Shown here: positions 1-5,507 of the stretch, piece by piece
Numbering within the stretch: the stretch's first letter is position 1
Layout: each line of letters starts with the position of its first letter
NCBI GenBank assembly: GCA_003509785.1
Contig: DOMY01000129.1
Location: forward strand, 1 to 8,858
Length of the DNA: 8,858 nt
Origin: Gemmobacter sp.
GTDB lineage: Bacteria > Pseudomonadota > Alphaproteobacteria > Rhodobacterales > Rhodobacteraceae
Direction: 5' to 3'
Notes under the pieces: model-generated
Databases searched by the model: none
Told to the model about the DNA's origin: nothing
The model's input: only the letters and a program-made list of their open reading frames with translations
Position numbers and translations under genes: made by a program

Positions 1-319
1 CCAGTTCGGCGAGCTTTGGTTCGATGGACAGCCGGGCATGGGCCAGCTGATCCAGCACATCGGGCGTGATGCGGGGCACGGTGACGCGGCGGTTGTCCTG
101 CAGGACCAGCGCGCCTTCGGCGGTCAACCTGCGGATCGCCCCGCGCACCGGGGTCATGCCTGCGTCCAGATCGCGGATCAGGCCCTGAATGGTCACCGGC
201 TGGCCCGGCGCCAGATCGCCGAACAGCACCATGTCGCGCAGGCGGGCGTAGGTCAGCTCGTGGGTCGGGATCTTGCGCCCGGCCTCGTTCTGCCCCTGTC
301 CATATGCCGCATCATCCAT
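1..319 (-). CDS. GntR-family transcriptional regulator, N-terminal part (partial)
   Basis: This is the first 106 codons of a DNA-binding regulator whose C-terminal part lies beyond the left edge. Residues about 20-88 read as a GntR winged helix-turn-helix: a helix with YARLRDMVLFGDLAPGQ, a recognition region with the motif GMTPVRGAIRRLTAEGAL, then a wing (VLQDNRRVTVPRIT). The MTPVRGAIRRL stretch matches the usual 'S-RTPVREALRRL' GntR signature. The start of an all-helical segment after residue 90 (DVLDQLAHARLSIEPKLAEL) suggests the FCD (FadR-like) subfamily, which usually binds small carboxylic acids, but the ligand domain is missing so no effector can be named. The ATG at 319 is chosen because GGAGGAGGT lies six bases upstream. 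A perfect 12-bp palindrome (366-377) upstream of the start is a possible autoregulatory site. The gene lies downstream of olsA on the same strand, with a 135-bp gap that argues for its own promoter. Confidence 0.85.
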   Translation of the reverse strand, partial: MDDAAYGQGQNEAGRKIPTHELTYARLRDMVLFGDLAPGQPVTIQGLIRDLDAGMTPVRGAIRRLTAEGALVLQDNRRVTVPRITPDVLDQLAHARLSIEPKLAEL

Positions 320-365
320 GCCCGGACCTCCTCCGATCTGGGGGCACCATATGGAGGGTTTGAGA

Positions 366-377
366 ACTTGATCAAGT
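366..377. promoter_or_regulatory. 12-bp perfect palindrome upstream of the gntR gene (candidate operator)
   Basis: ACTTGATCAAGT is a perfect palindrome lying 47 bp upstream of the GntR start codon, between that gene and the olsA stop. A second short palindrome, CCATATGG (347-354), lies between it and the ribosome binding site. GntR-family regulators commonly bind short palindromes in their own promoter, so autoregulation is a reasonable inference. The TTGATCAA core also resembles a collapsed FNR half-site pair, but it lacks the four-base spacer FNR needs. No -35/-10 pair can be assigned with confidence. Confidence 0.4.
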
Positions 378-454
378 GCAGCCGCGCAAAACACCCCTGC
401 CCGGCGGTAATTCTGCCGAAAGAGCCGCCTTTGGCTGGCCGACAGCGGCGACGG

Positions 455-1303
455 TCAGGCCAGCGGGGTATCCGGCCCGCCGGGCGCCACCACCAGAGGA
501 TGCGCGGTGCGGATCACCCGTTCGCAATAGGCGGCCAGTTCCTTGCGGCTTTCAAAGCCGTCCACCGGCACCGGGGGGTGAAAGATCACCTCGATCCGGC
601 CCTGGCGCGGGGTGGCCAGCACCTGAAGCAGATGACCTGCAAAGCTCATGTCGCCCCACCAGCCATAGAAGCGGCGGTCGTGGCCCGGCGGGGCGTGATA
701 GACCACGGTCACCGGCTGAATATGCATGATGCGATCCAGACCATGGCTGTAGAACGCCTGAAACAGCGAGGATTTGAACGGCAAGACCCGCAGCGTATCG
801 GTGGAGGTGCCCTCGGGGAAGAACAGCAGGCGATGCCCGGCGCGCAGACGCTCTTCCAGCTGCTGCTGCTGGCGCTTGGCCTCGGTGCCCTTGCGGGTGA
901 TGAACAAAGTGCCGGTGGCCCGCGCCAGCAAACCGATGCCCGGCCAGCTGGCCACATCGGCCTTGGAGACGAAATAGACCCGGTCGGCGGCGTTCAGCGA
1001 AAAGATGTCGATCCAGCCCGCGTGATTGGCAACGATGGCGCCACGTTCCGTCATGGGTTTGCCCTGCAGGCTGTAGCCGAAGCCCATGATGGCAAGCCCC
1101 GCCCGGCAGACAAAGCGGGTGATCCAGGGCGTCAGCGGGCGGGACGGGCCGAACAGCGGGGCTTCGATCAGCCGCAGCAGCAGGAACAGCAGAAAGCAGC
1201 CATAGGTCACCAGCGCCAGCAGCAGCCCGCGCAGGGCAACCAGCGCCCAGCCCAGCAGGCCGATGCGCGGCGTCTGCATCCGGTCATCGCTCCAGCCGGT
1301 CAT
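455..1303 (-). CDS. olsA: Lyso-ornithine lipid O-acyltransferase (PlsC/LPLAT family)
   Basis: This 282-residue protein should transfer a second acyl chain from acyl-ACP to the hydroxyl of lyso-ornithine lipid, the last step in making the phosphorus-free membrane lipid ornithine lipid at the inner membrane. A hydrophobic segment at residues about 15-46 would anchor it. The acyltransferase motifs are visible: HAGWID at 94-99 (the HX4D catalytic pair H94/D99), a downstream SKADVASWPGIG block at 113-124, and FFPEGTSTD at 161-169 (the substrate-phosphate/Glu-Gly block). The assignment as OlsA rather than a general PlsC rests mainly on its position directly after olsB. The ATG at 1303 overlaps the olsB stop in an ATGA arrangement, so the two are probably translationally coupled; a second ATG lies at codon 9. 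A 7-bp hairpin (434-440/458-464) spans the stop codon but has no T-tract, so it is a weak terminator candidate. Confidence 0.88.
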   Translation of the reverse strand: MTGWSDDRMQTPRIGLLGWALVALRGLLLALVTYGCFLLFLLLRLIEAPLFGPSRPLTPWITRFVCRAGLAIMGFGYSLQGKPMTERGAIVANHAGWIDIFSLNAADRVYFVSKADVASWPGIGLLARATGTLFITRKGTEAKRQQQQLEERLRAGHRLLFFPEGTSTDTLRVLPFKSSLFQAFYSHGLDRIMHIQPVTVVYHAPPGHDRRFYGWWGDMSFAGHLLQVLATPRQGRIEVIFHPPVPVDGFESRKELAAYCERVIRTAHPLVVAPGGPDTPLA

Positions 1304-2085
1304 GCGTTTTCCCCGTGCCTGCGCACATAGAAATCCTTGTGCCGCTCTGACATCCGGGCGGTATCCATCACCAGCAGAACATCCGTGGTGTTGAAGGCAT
1401 GATCCACCCAGGCACCATCGCCGACAAACCCGCCCAGCCGCAGATAGGCCTTGATGAGCGCGGGCGTGGCCTGCATCGCGGCGCGGCGGTCGATCCCGTC
1501 GGAGGGCAGCACATCCATCGCCGCGCGATGCGGTGCCCGCGCCACGGCGCGCAGTTCGGGCGGGGCCAGATGGTTGTGCCAGAGATAAGCCAGGGGCTGC
1601 GCCAGCGCGGCCACATCGGTGCCGGGGAAAGAGGCGGTGCCGAACATGATCTCGATCCCGCGATCCTGCACATATTCGGCCAGATGGTTCCACAGCAGCA
1701 TCATCGCCGCCCCACCCCGGTAATCGGGATGCACGCAAGACCGGCCCAGTTCCAGCAGCCGGCGCCCGGTGGCACGCAGCGGGGAGAGATCATATTCGCT
1801 TTCCGAATAGAACGCCTGCCCCGGCCCGATCCGATCCCCCGGCAACAGCCGGTAGACGCCGACGACATCCTGCAGCAAAGCCGGATCGCGGCGCCGGTCG
1901 ATCAGCAGCAGGTGATCGCAGACAGCGTCGAAATCATCGCGTTCCAGCCGGGCGTCGTGGTCGATCAACGGGCCGTCACTGCCCATTTCACCCACGAATA
2001 CGTCATAGCGCAGACGTTGCGCGGCCCGCAGGTCGCGCGCATCGGCGGCAAGGCGCAGTTCGAATGCGGTTTCCTCCGCCGTCAT
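1300..2085 (-). CDS. olsB: L-ornithine N-alpha-acyltransferase (ornithine lipid synthesis)
   Basis: This 261-residue protein belongs to the GNAT-like OlsB family. It attaches a 3-hydroxy fatty acid from acyl-ACP to the alpha-amino group of ornithine, giving lyso-ornithine lipid for OlsA. Recognisable blocks are the N-terminal RYDVFVGEMG (26-35), which resembles acyl-homoserine-lactone synthases of the same fold, the central ELGRSCVHPDYRGG (112-125) characteristic of the acyl-donor site, and the C-terminal LGGFVGDGAWVDHAFNTTDV (217-236). The length fits the alphaproteobacterial family. The ATG at 2085 is the first methionine; the ribosome binding site is only a purine stretch (AGAGGGGG) about 11 bases upstream. 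The stop TGA shares two bases with the olsA ATG. A 137-bp gap separates it from the upstream DUF3553 gene and holds a GCGGTC/GACCGC dyad (2116-2121/2133-2138) of unknown meaning. Ornithine lipids are often raised under phosphate limitation, but I see no convincing Pho box. Confidence 0.92.
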   Translation of the reverse strand: MTAEETAFELRLAADARDLRAAQRLRYDVFVGEMGSDGPLIDHDARLERDDFDAVCDHLLLIDRRRDPALLQDVVGVYRLLPGDRIGPGQAFYSESEYDLSPLRATGRRLLELGRSCVHPDYRGGAAMMLLWNHLAEYVQDRGIEIMFGTASFPGTDVAALAQPLAYLWHNHLAPPELRAVARAPHRAAMDVLPSDGIDRRAAMQATPALIKAYLRLGGFVGDGAWVDHAFNTTDVLLVMDTARMSERHKDFYVRRHGENA

Positions 2086-2115
2086 CTTCGGCAGGCCCCC
2101 TCTGGCGTCATCCCT

Positions 2116-2138
2116 GCGGTCTTAGGGGGCCGGACCGC
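2116..2138. other. Inverted repeat in the DUF3553-olsB gap
   Basis: The arms GCGGTC (2116-2121) and GACCGC (2133-2138) are perfectly complementary with an 11-base spacer. It lies 31 bp upstream of the olsB start. It could be a weak hairpin after the DUF3553 gene or a regulator site for olsB; there is no T-tract. In GC-rich DNA such a 6-bp dyad can occur by chance. Confidence 0.2.
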
Positions 2139-2222
2139 GGCTTGCAACCCTTCAGCAGCGGCGCGGAATTCTTCAAGGGCACGGCGTCCTTGCAAAATTT
2201 CGCAGCCGCCCTCTATTGTCAG

Positions 2223-2408
2223 CTAGTGGTCAAAGACCTGCATCAGCATCACCTGCGCCCCGTCGATCACCACCTTGCCCTGGTGTTCGAAGTTCACGGT
2301 GATCCGGCTGCCGATCCGCGATTGCACCTGACCCAGGCCCCAATCCGGCTCTTGCGGATGACGGACCAGCATACCGGGTTCCAAAAGTCCATTAAGCCCT
2401 TGATTCAT
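2223..2408 (-). CDS. DUF3553 domain-containing small protein
   Basis: A 61-residue, soluble, compact protein with no signal peptide or membrane segment. The sequence matches my recollection of the DUF3553 family of alphaproteobacteria: EPGMLVRHPQEPDWGLGQVQ (residues 10-29), then a beta-rich stretch with RITVNFEHQGKVVIDG. The pattern of 'GxLVRHPxxPDWGxGQVQ' followed by 'VNFEHxGKxxI' resembles the small beta-barrel fold of CarD/UvrD-C-terminal (Tudor-like) modules, so a nucleic-acid or RNA-polymerase-related role is conceivable; this is inference only. The function is unknown. It is divergent from chpT, with 33 bp between start codons, so the two promoters must be compressed into or overlap the coding ends. 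GGGGAAG about four bases before the ATG is the likely ribosome binding site. Confidence 0.85.
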   Translation of the reverse strand: MNQGLNGLLEPGMLVRHPQEPDWGLGQVQSRIGSRITVNFEHQGKVVIDGAQVMLMQVFDH

Positions 2409-2441
2409 CCTGCTTCCCCAGTGCCCCTAACCAGAGCGAAA

Positions 2442-3038
2442 ATGCCAGACCGATACGATCTGAATGCCCTTCTGGGCTCCCGAATCTGTCACGACCTTAT
2501 CAGCCCGATCGGTGCCATCGGCAATGGAGTCGAACTTCTCATCATGGATGGGGCGCATCAGGGCCCGGAAATTGCGCTGATCGCGGAAAGCGTGGCCAGC
2601 GCCAATGCCCGCATCCGGTTCTTTCGCATCGCCTTTGGTGCCTCGGCCACCGATCAGCGGATGTGACGGCCCGAGGTGCAGAACATCCTGGCGGATCTGA
2701 CGCGCGGTGGCCGCCTGACGATCGACTGGAACGGCCCCCCCGATCTGCAGCGGCGCGAGGTGAAGCTGCTGTTCCTGCTGGTGATGTGTCTGGAAACGGC
2801 CATGGCCTATGGCGGGCGGATCACCGTCGATCATGAGGAAGGCCGCTGGTTGCTGACAGGGCTGGCGCAGAAGCTGAAATCAGATCCCGATCTGTGGGCG
2901 ATGCTGACGCGGCCTGCGGCGGGCCATCCGGTGACGGCAGCGCAGGTGCATTTTGCCCTGACGCCGGAAGAGCTGGCCCGGCAGAACCGCAAGATCGGGG
3001 TGGAGATTCAGGACGCCACGATCCGGCTCAGCCTCTGA
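2442..3038 (+). pseudogene. chpT: ChpT-like histidine phosphotransferase, interrupted by an in-frame TGA
   Basis: The reading frame from ATG 2442 to TGA 3036-3038 encodes a 198-codon ChpT homologue, the phosphotransferase that passes phosphate from CckA to CtrA and CpdR. The first half contains the dimerisation/phosphoacceptor helix with SRICHDLISPIGAIGNGVEL, where His17 is the expected phosphorylated residue, then the second helix (IAESVASANARIRFFRIAFG). The second half (from GRLTIDW onward) is the degenerate ATPase-like domain, ending VEIQDATIRLSL. Codon 75 (2664-2666) is TGA in the same frame, between QRM and RPEV, so normal translation would stop after the helical hairpin. One base change (GGA or CGA to TGA) would explain it. 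Alternatives are a sequencing error, leaky readthrough (the stop is followed by C, a weak context), or restart at GTG 2676, which would make a split protein of 74 and 121 residues. The rest of the frame looks intact, so any inactivation is recent. GTG at 2421 is an alternative start. Confidence 0.8.
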
Positions 3039-3050
3039 CCGCCGGATGCC

Positions 3051-3068
3051 GGGGCCGGATCAGGCCCC
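3051..3068 (+). terminator. Hairpin downstream of chpT
   Basis: GGGGCC (3051-3056) pairs with GGCCCC (3063-3068) around a six-base loop, 13 bp after the chpT stop. It has no T-tract, so it may only stabilise the transcript end; the stronger hairpin at 3087-3113 follows. Confidence 0.35.
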
Positions 3069-3086
3069 CACGCGGCTGGCCGAAAT

Positions 3087-3113
3087 CACCGCCGGGGGCA
3101 GAACCCGGCGGTG
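3087..3113. terminator. Strong hairpin between convergent chpT and proA
   Basis: CACCGCCGGG (3087-3096) pairs perfectly with CCCGGCGGTG (3104-3113) around a seven-base loop. It sits 5 bp beyond the proA stop and 48 bp beyond the chpT stop, so it could serve both convergent genes. The tails are short: CCGTTTC on the plus strand and ATTTCG on the minus strand, so termination may be partial or factor-assisted. Confidence 0.65.
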
Positions 3114-3118
3114 CCGTT

Positions 3119-4375
3119 TCAGGCGCGGCAGATGCCGTCGCCGGTGACCAGATATTTGAAACTGGTCAGCTGTTCCGCCCCCACCGGGCCGCGGGCGTGC
3201 ATCTTGCCGGTGGCAATGCCGATTTCCGCCCCCATGCCGAATTCGCCGCCATCGGCAAACTGGGTAGAGACATTGCGCATCAGGATTGCCGAATCCAGCC
3301 GCTGAAAGAACTTCGCCGCCGTGGCGTCATTCTCGGTCAGGATGCTTTCGGTATGCTGGCTGCCATAGCGGCGGATATGCTCGATGGCGCCATCGACCCC
3401 ATCCACCAGCCTTACCGCGATGATCATGTCGAGAAACTCGCGGCCGAAATCATCGGGCTTGGCGGGCACCGTGCCCGGGATGCGCGACAGCGCGCCCTCG
3501 GCCCGCACCTCGACCCCGGCCGCCAGCAGATCCTGGATCAGCACATCGCCATGATCGGTCCAGAAAGCCCAATCCATCAGCAGACATTCGGCAGAACCGC
3601 AGATCCCGGTGCGCCGGGTCTTGGCGTTCAGCAGCACGCGGCGCGCCTTGTCGATATCGGCATCGCGGTCGGCATAGATATGGCAGATGCCTTCCAGATG
3701 CGCGAAGACCGGCACCCGCGCCTCTTTCTGCACCAGCCCCACGAGGCCCTTTCCACCGCGCGGCACGATCACGTCGATGAATTCCACCGCCTGCAGCATG
3801 GCCGAAACCGCCGCCCGGTCGCGCGTGGGGATCAGCTGGATCGCGGCTTCGGGCAGACCGGCGGCGCGCAGGCCTTCCACCATGCAGGCATGGATCGCGG
3901 CCGAAGAGTGAAAACTCTCCGATCCGCCGCGCAGGATCACGGCATTGCCGGCCTTCAGACACAAAGCGCCGGCATCCGCCGTCACATTGGGACGGCTTTC
4001 ATAGATCACGCCCACCACGCCCAAAGGCGTGGCCACGCGCTGGATATGCAGCCCGGTCGGCCGGTCCCATTCCGCCAGAACCCGCCCCACCGGATCGGGC
4101 TGGGCGGCGATGGCGCGCAACCCTTCGACAATCGCGCCGATGCGCCCCTCGTCCAGCTTCAGCCGGTCCAGCATCGCCGGGCTCAGGCCCTTTTCGGCGC
4201 CATAGGCCATATCCAGCACATTGGCCGCGATGATTTCGTCGCGGCGCGTCCAGACGGCCTCGGCCGCCGCGGTCAAAGCGGCCTCCTTGTGCTCGGATGG
4301 CGTGAAAGCCAGCTCCGCCGCCGCCGCCCGGGCCGCAGCCCCGATGGTGCGCATCAGCTCTGCCATATCTTCCAT
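3119..4375 (-). CDS. proA: Gamma-glutamyl phosphate reductase (proline synthesis)
   Basis: A 418-residue cytosolic NADPH-dependent reductase that converts glutamyl-5-phosphate to glutamate-5-semialdehyde, the second step of proline synthesis. It is full length for ProA (about 417-420). Family blocks are plain: PLGVVGVIYESRPNVTAD (117-134), the nucleotide-binding KAGNAVILRGGSES (141-154), VPRGGKGLV (204-212), the catalytic cysteine Cys259 in TGICGSAECLL, and the C-terminal GEFGMGAEIGIATGKMHARG with HARGPVGAEQLTSFKY. The frame is open for 37 more codons upstream, but ATG 4375 is chosen because AAGGAG stands six bases before it and the family begins here. The upstream codons fall in repeat sequence. 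ProA's partner proB (glutamate 5-kinase) is not in the window: the next upstream gene on this strand is phaB, 215 bp away behind a terminator, so proA is probably transcribed alone from within that gap. Confidence 0.97.
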   Translation of the reverse strand: MEDMAELMRTIGAAARAAAAELAFTPSEHKEAALTAAAEAVWTRRDEIIAANVLDMAYGAEKGLSPAMLDRLKLDEGRIGAIVEGLRAIAAQPDPVGRVLAEWDRPTGLHIQRVATPLGVVGVIYESRPNVTADAGALCLKAGNAVILRGGSESFHSSAAIHACMVEGLRAAGLPEAAIQLIPTRDRAAVSAMLQAVEFIDVIVPRGGKGLVGLVQKEARVPVFAHLEGICHIYADRDADIDKARRVLLNAKTRRTGICGSAECLLMDWAFWTDHGDVLIQDLLAAGVEVRAEGALSRIPGTVPAKPDDFGREFLDMIIAVRLVDGVDGAIEHIRRYGSQHTESILTENDATAAKFFQRLDSAILMRNVSTQFADGGEFGMGAEIGIATGKMHARGPVGAEQLTSFKYLVTGDGICRA

Positions 4376-4381
4376 CGCCTG

Positions 4382-4416
4382 CTCCTTCCTCTTGGTCAAA
4401 ATACCCCCGCCGGAGG
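4382..4416 (-). other. Leader element before proA with GC-rich block and ribosome binding site
   Basis: Read on the minus strand, a block CCTCCGGCGGGGGTATTTTG followed by ACCAAGAGGAAGGAG leads directly to the proA start. The AAGGAG at its end is the ribosome binding site. I recall similar 'CCTCCGGCGGGGGTATTT' blocks scattered before many genes in Rhodobacteraceae genomes, which would make this a dispersed leader element, but I cannot verify a copy number here. Confidence 0.35.
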
Positions 4417-4460
4417 CATCCGCACTCACCGCCCCGCGCGGCATCGCATTGGCGCGCAAG

Positions 4461-4506
4461 GCAAATTTCTTCGAAGAAATTTGCAAAAATCTTGCAAGAT
4501 TTTTGC
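4461..4506. repeat. Two tandem perfect 24-bp palindromes sharing 2 bp
   Basis: Palindrome A (4461-4484) has the half GCAAATTTCTTC followed by its exact reverse complement. Palindrome B (4483-4506) has the half GCAAAAATCTTG followed by its exact reverse complement. They share the GC at 4483-4484. The halves match at 9 of 12 positions, and each of the three differences is mirrored on the other arm, so both stay perfectly palindromic. The block is A+T-rich within GC-rich surroundings. It lies 86 bp upstream of the proA start and 37 bp from the phaB terminator. It may be a dispersed palindromic repeat of this family, an operator pair, or a transcript-end structure; the stems would be 10 bp with four-base loops. 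Confidence 0.85.
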
Positions 4507-4542
4507 GTGTCGCGTGATGTGTAGCCTGCGCCCCGGCCAGAG

Positions 4543-4568
4543 AAAAGGCCCGCCGAAGCGGGCCTTTT
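4543..4568 (-). terminator. Intrinsic terminator of phaB
   Basis: AAAAGGCCCGC (4543-4553) and GCGGGCCTTTT (4558-4568) form a perfect 11-bp stem around four bases. Read on the minus strand the loop is TTCG closed by C-G, the very stable UUCG tetraloop, followed by TTTTCTC. It starts 22 bp past the phaB stop. The symmetry (A-run and T-run) would let it also work on the opposite strand. Confidence 0.92.
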
Positions 4569-4590
4569 GCAGCATTTTGCGGTGCAGGGG

Positions 4591-5316
4591 TCAGACGAAG
4601 AACTGACCGCCATTCGCGCTGATCGTCGACCCGGTGATGAAGCCCGCATCATCGGCCGCCAGAAAGGCCACGCAGCGCGCGATCTCTTCCGGCTCGCCCA
4701 GACGCCCGACGGGGATCTGCGGGATGATGCGTTCGTTCAGCACTTTTTCATCAATCGCGCGCACCATCTCGGTGCCGATATAGCCCGGGCAGATCGCGTT
4801 CACGGTGATGCCCGCGCGGGCGCCTTCTTGCGCCAGCGCCTTGGTGAAGCCCAGATCACCGGCCTTGGCCGCGGAATAGTTTGCCTGCCCTGCCTGCCCC
4901 TTCTGGCCGTTGATCGACGAAATATTGATGATGCGCCCGAACTTGCGGTCGCGCATCCCGCCCCAAACCTGATGCGTCATGTTGAACAGGCCGGTCAGGT
5001 TGGTGTCGATCACCTCTTTCCACTGGCCGGGGGTCATCTTGTGGAACATGGCATCGCGGGTGATGCCCGCATTGTTCACCAGCACCGCCACCGGGCCCAG
5101 TTCGGCCTCGACCTGGGCAATGCCCTCCTTGCAGGCGTCATAATCCGCCACCGACCATTTGTAGGTCTTGATGCCCGTTTCTGCAGTGAATTTCGCTGCG
5201 GCCTCGTCATTGCCGGCATAGTTTGCGGCAACGGTGTAGCCTGCATTTTTCAAAGCGATGGAAATCGCGGCGCCGATCCCGCGCGACCCGCCAGTGACCA
5301 CTGCAACTTTAGACAT
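4591..5316 (-). CDS. phaB: Acetoacetyl-CoA reductase (NADPH-dependent)
   Basis: A 241-residue short-chain dehydrogenase that reduces acetoacetyl-CoA to (R)-3-hydroxybutyryl-CoA, the monomer for polyhydroxybutyrate synthase. The Rossmann motif TGGSRGIG is at 8-15, NNAG at 81-84, and the catalytic set is Ser134, Tyr147 and Lys151 (SSINGQKGQAGQANYSAAK). The SINGQKGQ-GQ-NYS stretch and the C-terminal NGGQ are typical of PhaB rather than FabG, and the neighbouring phaA supports this. The start at ATG 5316 is preceded by AAGGAGG at good spacing; an in-frame ATG five codons upstream would overlap that site and is less likely. It is separated from phaA by 191 bp containing a terminator and a dyad-rich region, so it likely has its own promoter rather than relying on readthrough from phaA. 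Confidence 0.95.
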   Translation of the reverse strand: MSKVAVVTGGSRGIGAAISIALKNAGYTVAANYAGNDEAAAKFTAETGIKTYKWSVADYDACKEGIAQVEAELGPVAVLVNNAGITRDAMFHKMTPGQWKEVIDTNLTGLFNMTHQVWGGMRDRKFGRIINISSINGQKGQAGQANYSAAKAGDLGFTKALAQEGARAGITVNAICPGYIGTEMVRAIDEKVLNERIIPQIPVGRLGEPEEIARCVAFLAADDAGFITGSTISANGGQFFV

Positions 5317-5370
5317 GATTCCTCCTTGCAAAATCTGCTTGGAATCTTGCTACAGAATACGACATCGAAG

Positions 5371-5430
5371 CGCAACAATATTGCGAAATATTTTTTGCCA
5401 GTGCAGCAAAGTTGCGCGGCGGCGCAGCAA
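5371..5430. promoter_or_regulatory. Cluster of TTGC/GCAA dyads upstream of phaB (candidate PhaR-type operator region)
   Basis: Three inverted repeats lie in 60 bp: CGCAA-N5-TTGCG (5371-5385), TTTGC-N7-GCAAA (5394-5410) and TGCGC-N4-GCGCA (5413-5426, within flanking TTGC and GCAA at 5412-5430). All use TGC/GCA half-sites. The A+T-rich stretch 5375-5396 between them is a plausible promoter region for phaB, though I cannot fix -35/-10 boxes. PhaR, the repressor of PHB granule genes in Paracoccus and Rhodobacter, is known to bind TGC-rich dyads, so PhaR is the leading candidate. No regulator gene is present in the window. Confidence 0.45.
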
Positions 5431-5437
5431 GTGAAAA

Positions 5438-5469
5438 GGGGGAACGCAGGTATCATCCCGCGCTCCCCC
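5438..5469 (-). terminator. Terminator of phaA
   Basis: On the minus strand GGGGGAGCGC pairs with GCGTTCCCCC, ten pairs including one G-U wobble, around a 12-base loop, followed by TTTTCAC. On the plus strand the same position is an A-C mismatch, which marks the minus strand as the functional one. A second small hairpin, GAGGC/GCCTC (5481-5485/5491-5495) with a TTGATT tail on the minus strand, sits closer to the phaA stop. Together they separate phaA and phaB transcripts at least partly. Confidence 0.7.
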
Positions 5470-5507
5470 GATTCAATCAAGAGGCGAATTGCCTCACTGG
5501 ACGATTT

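Noticed and set aside
38..1330. 430-codon open frame on the plus strand
   Set aside because: It lies antisense to gntR, olsA and their gap; composition is rich in Q, H, R, G and A as expected for the reverse frame of GC-rich genes, and it has no recognisable domain.
1304..1738. Long N-terminal extension of olsA
   Set aside because: It is out-of-frame olsB sequence; the ATGA overlap at 1300-1303 gives a natural start.
2064..2441. Upstream part of the open frame leading into chpT
   Set aside because: It covers the DUF3553 gene in antisense and the olsB leader; ChpT similarity begins at ATG 2442.
2664..2666. TGA as a selenocysteine codon in chpT
   Set aside because: ChpT is not a redox enzyme, no conserved cysteine is expected here, and no SECIS-type hairpin is evident immediately downstream.
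2894..4606. 570-codon open frame on the plus strand
   Set aside because: It overlaps the end of chpT and runs antisense to all of proA, whose catalytic motifs are intact; the translation looks like a reverse-frame shadow.
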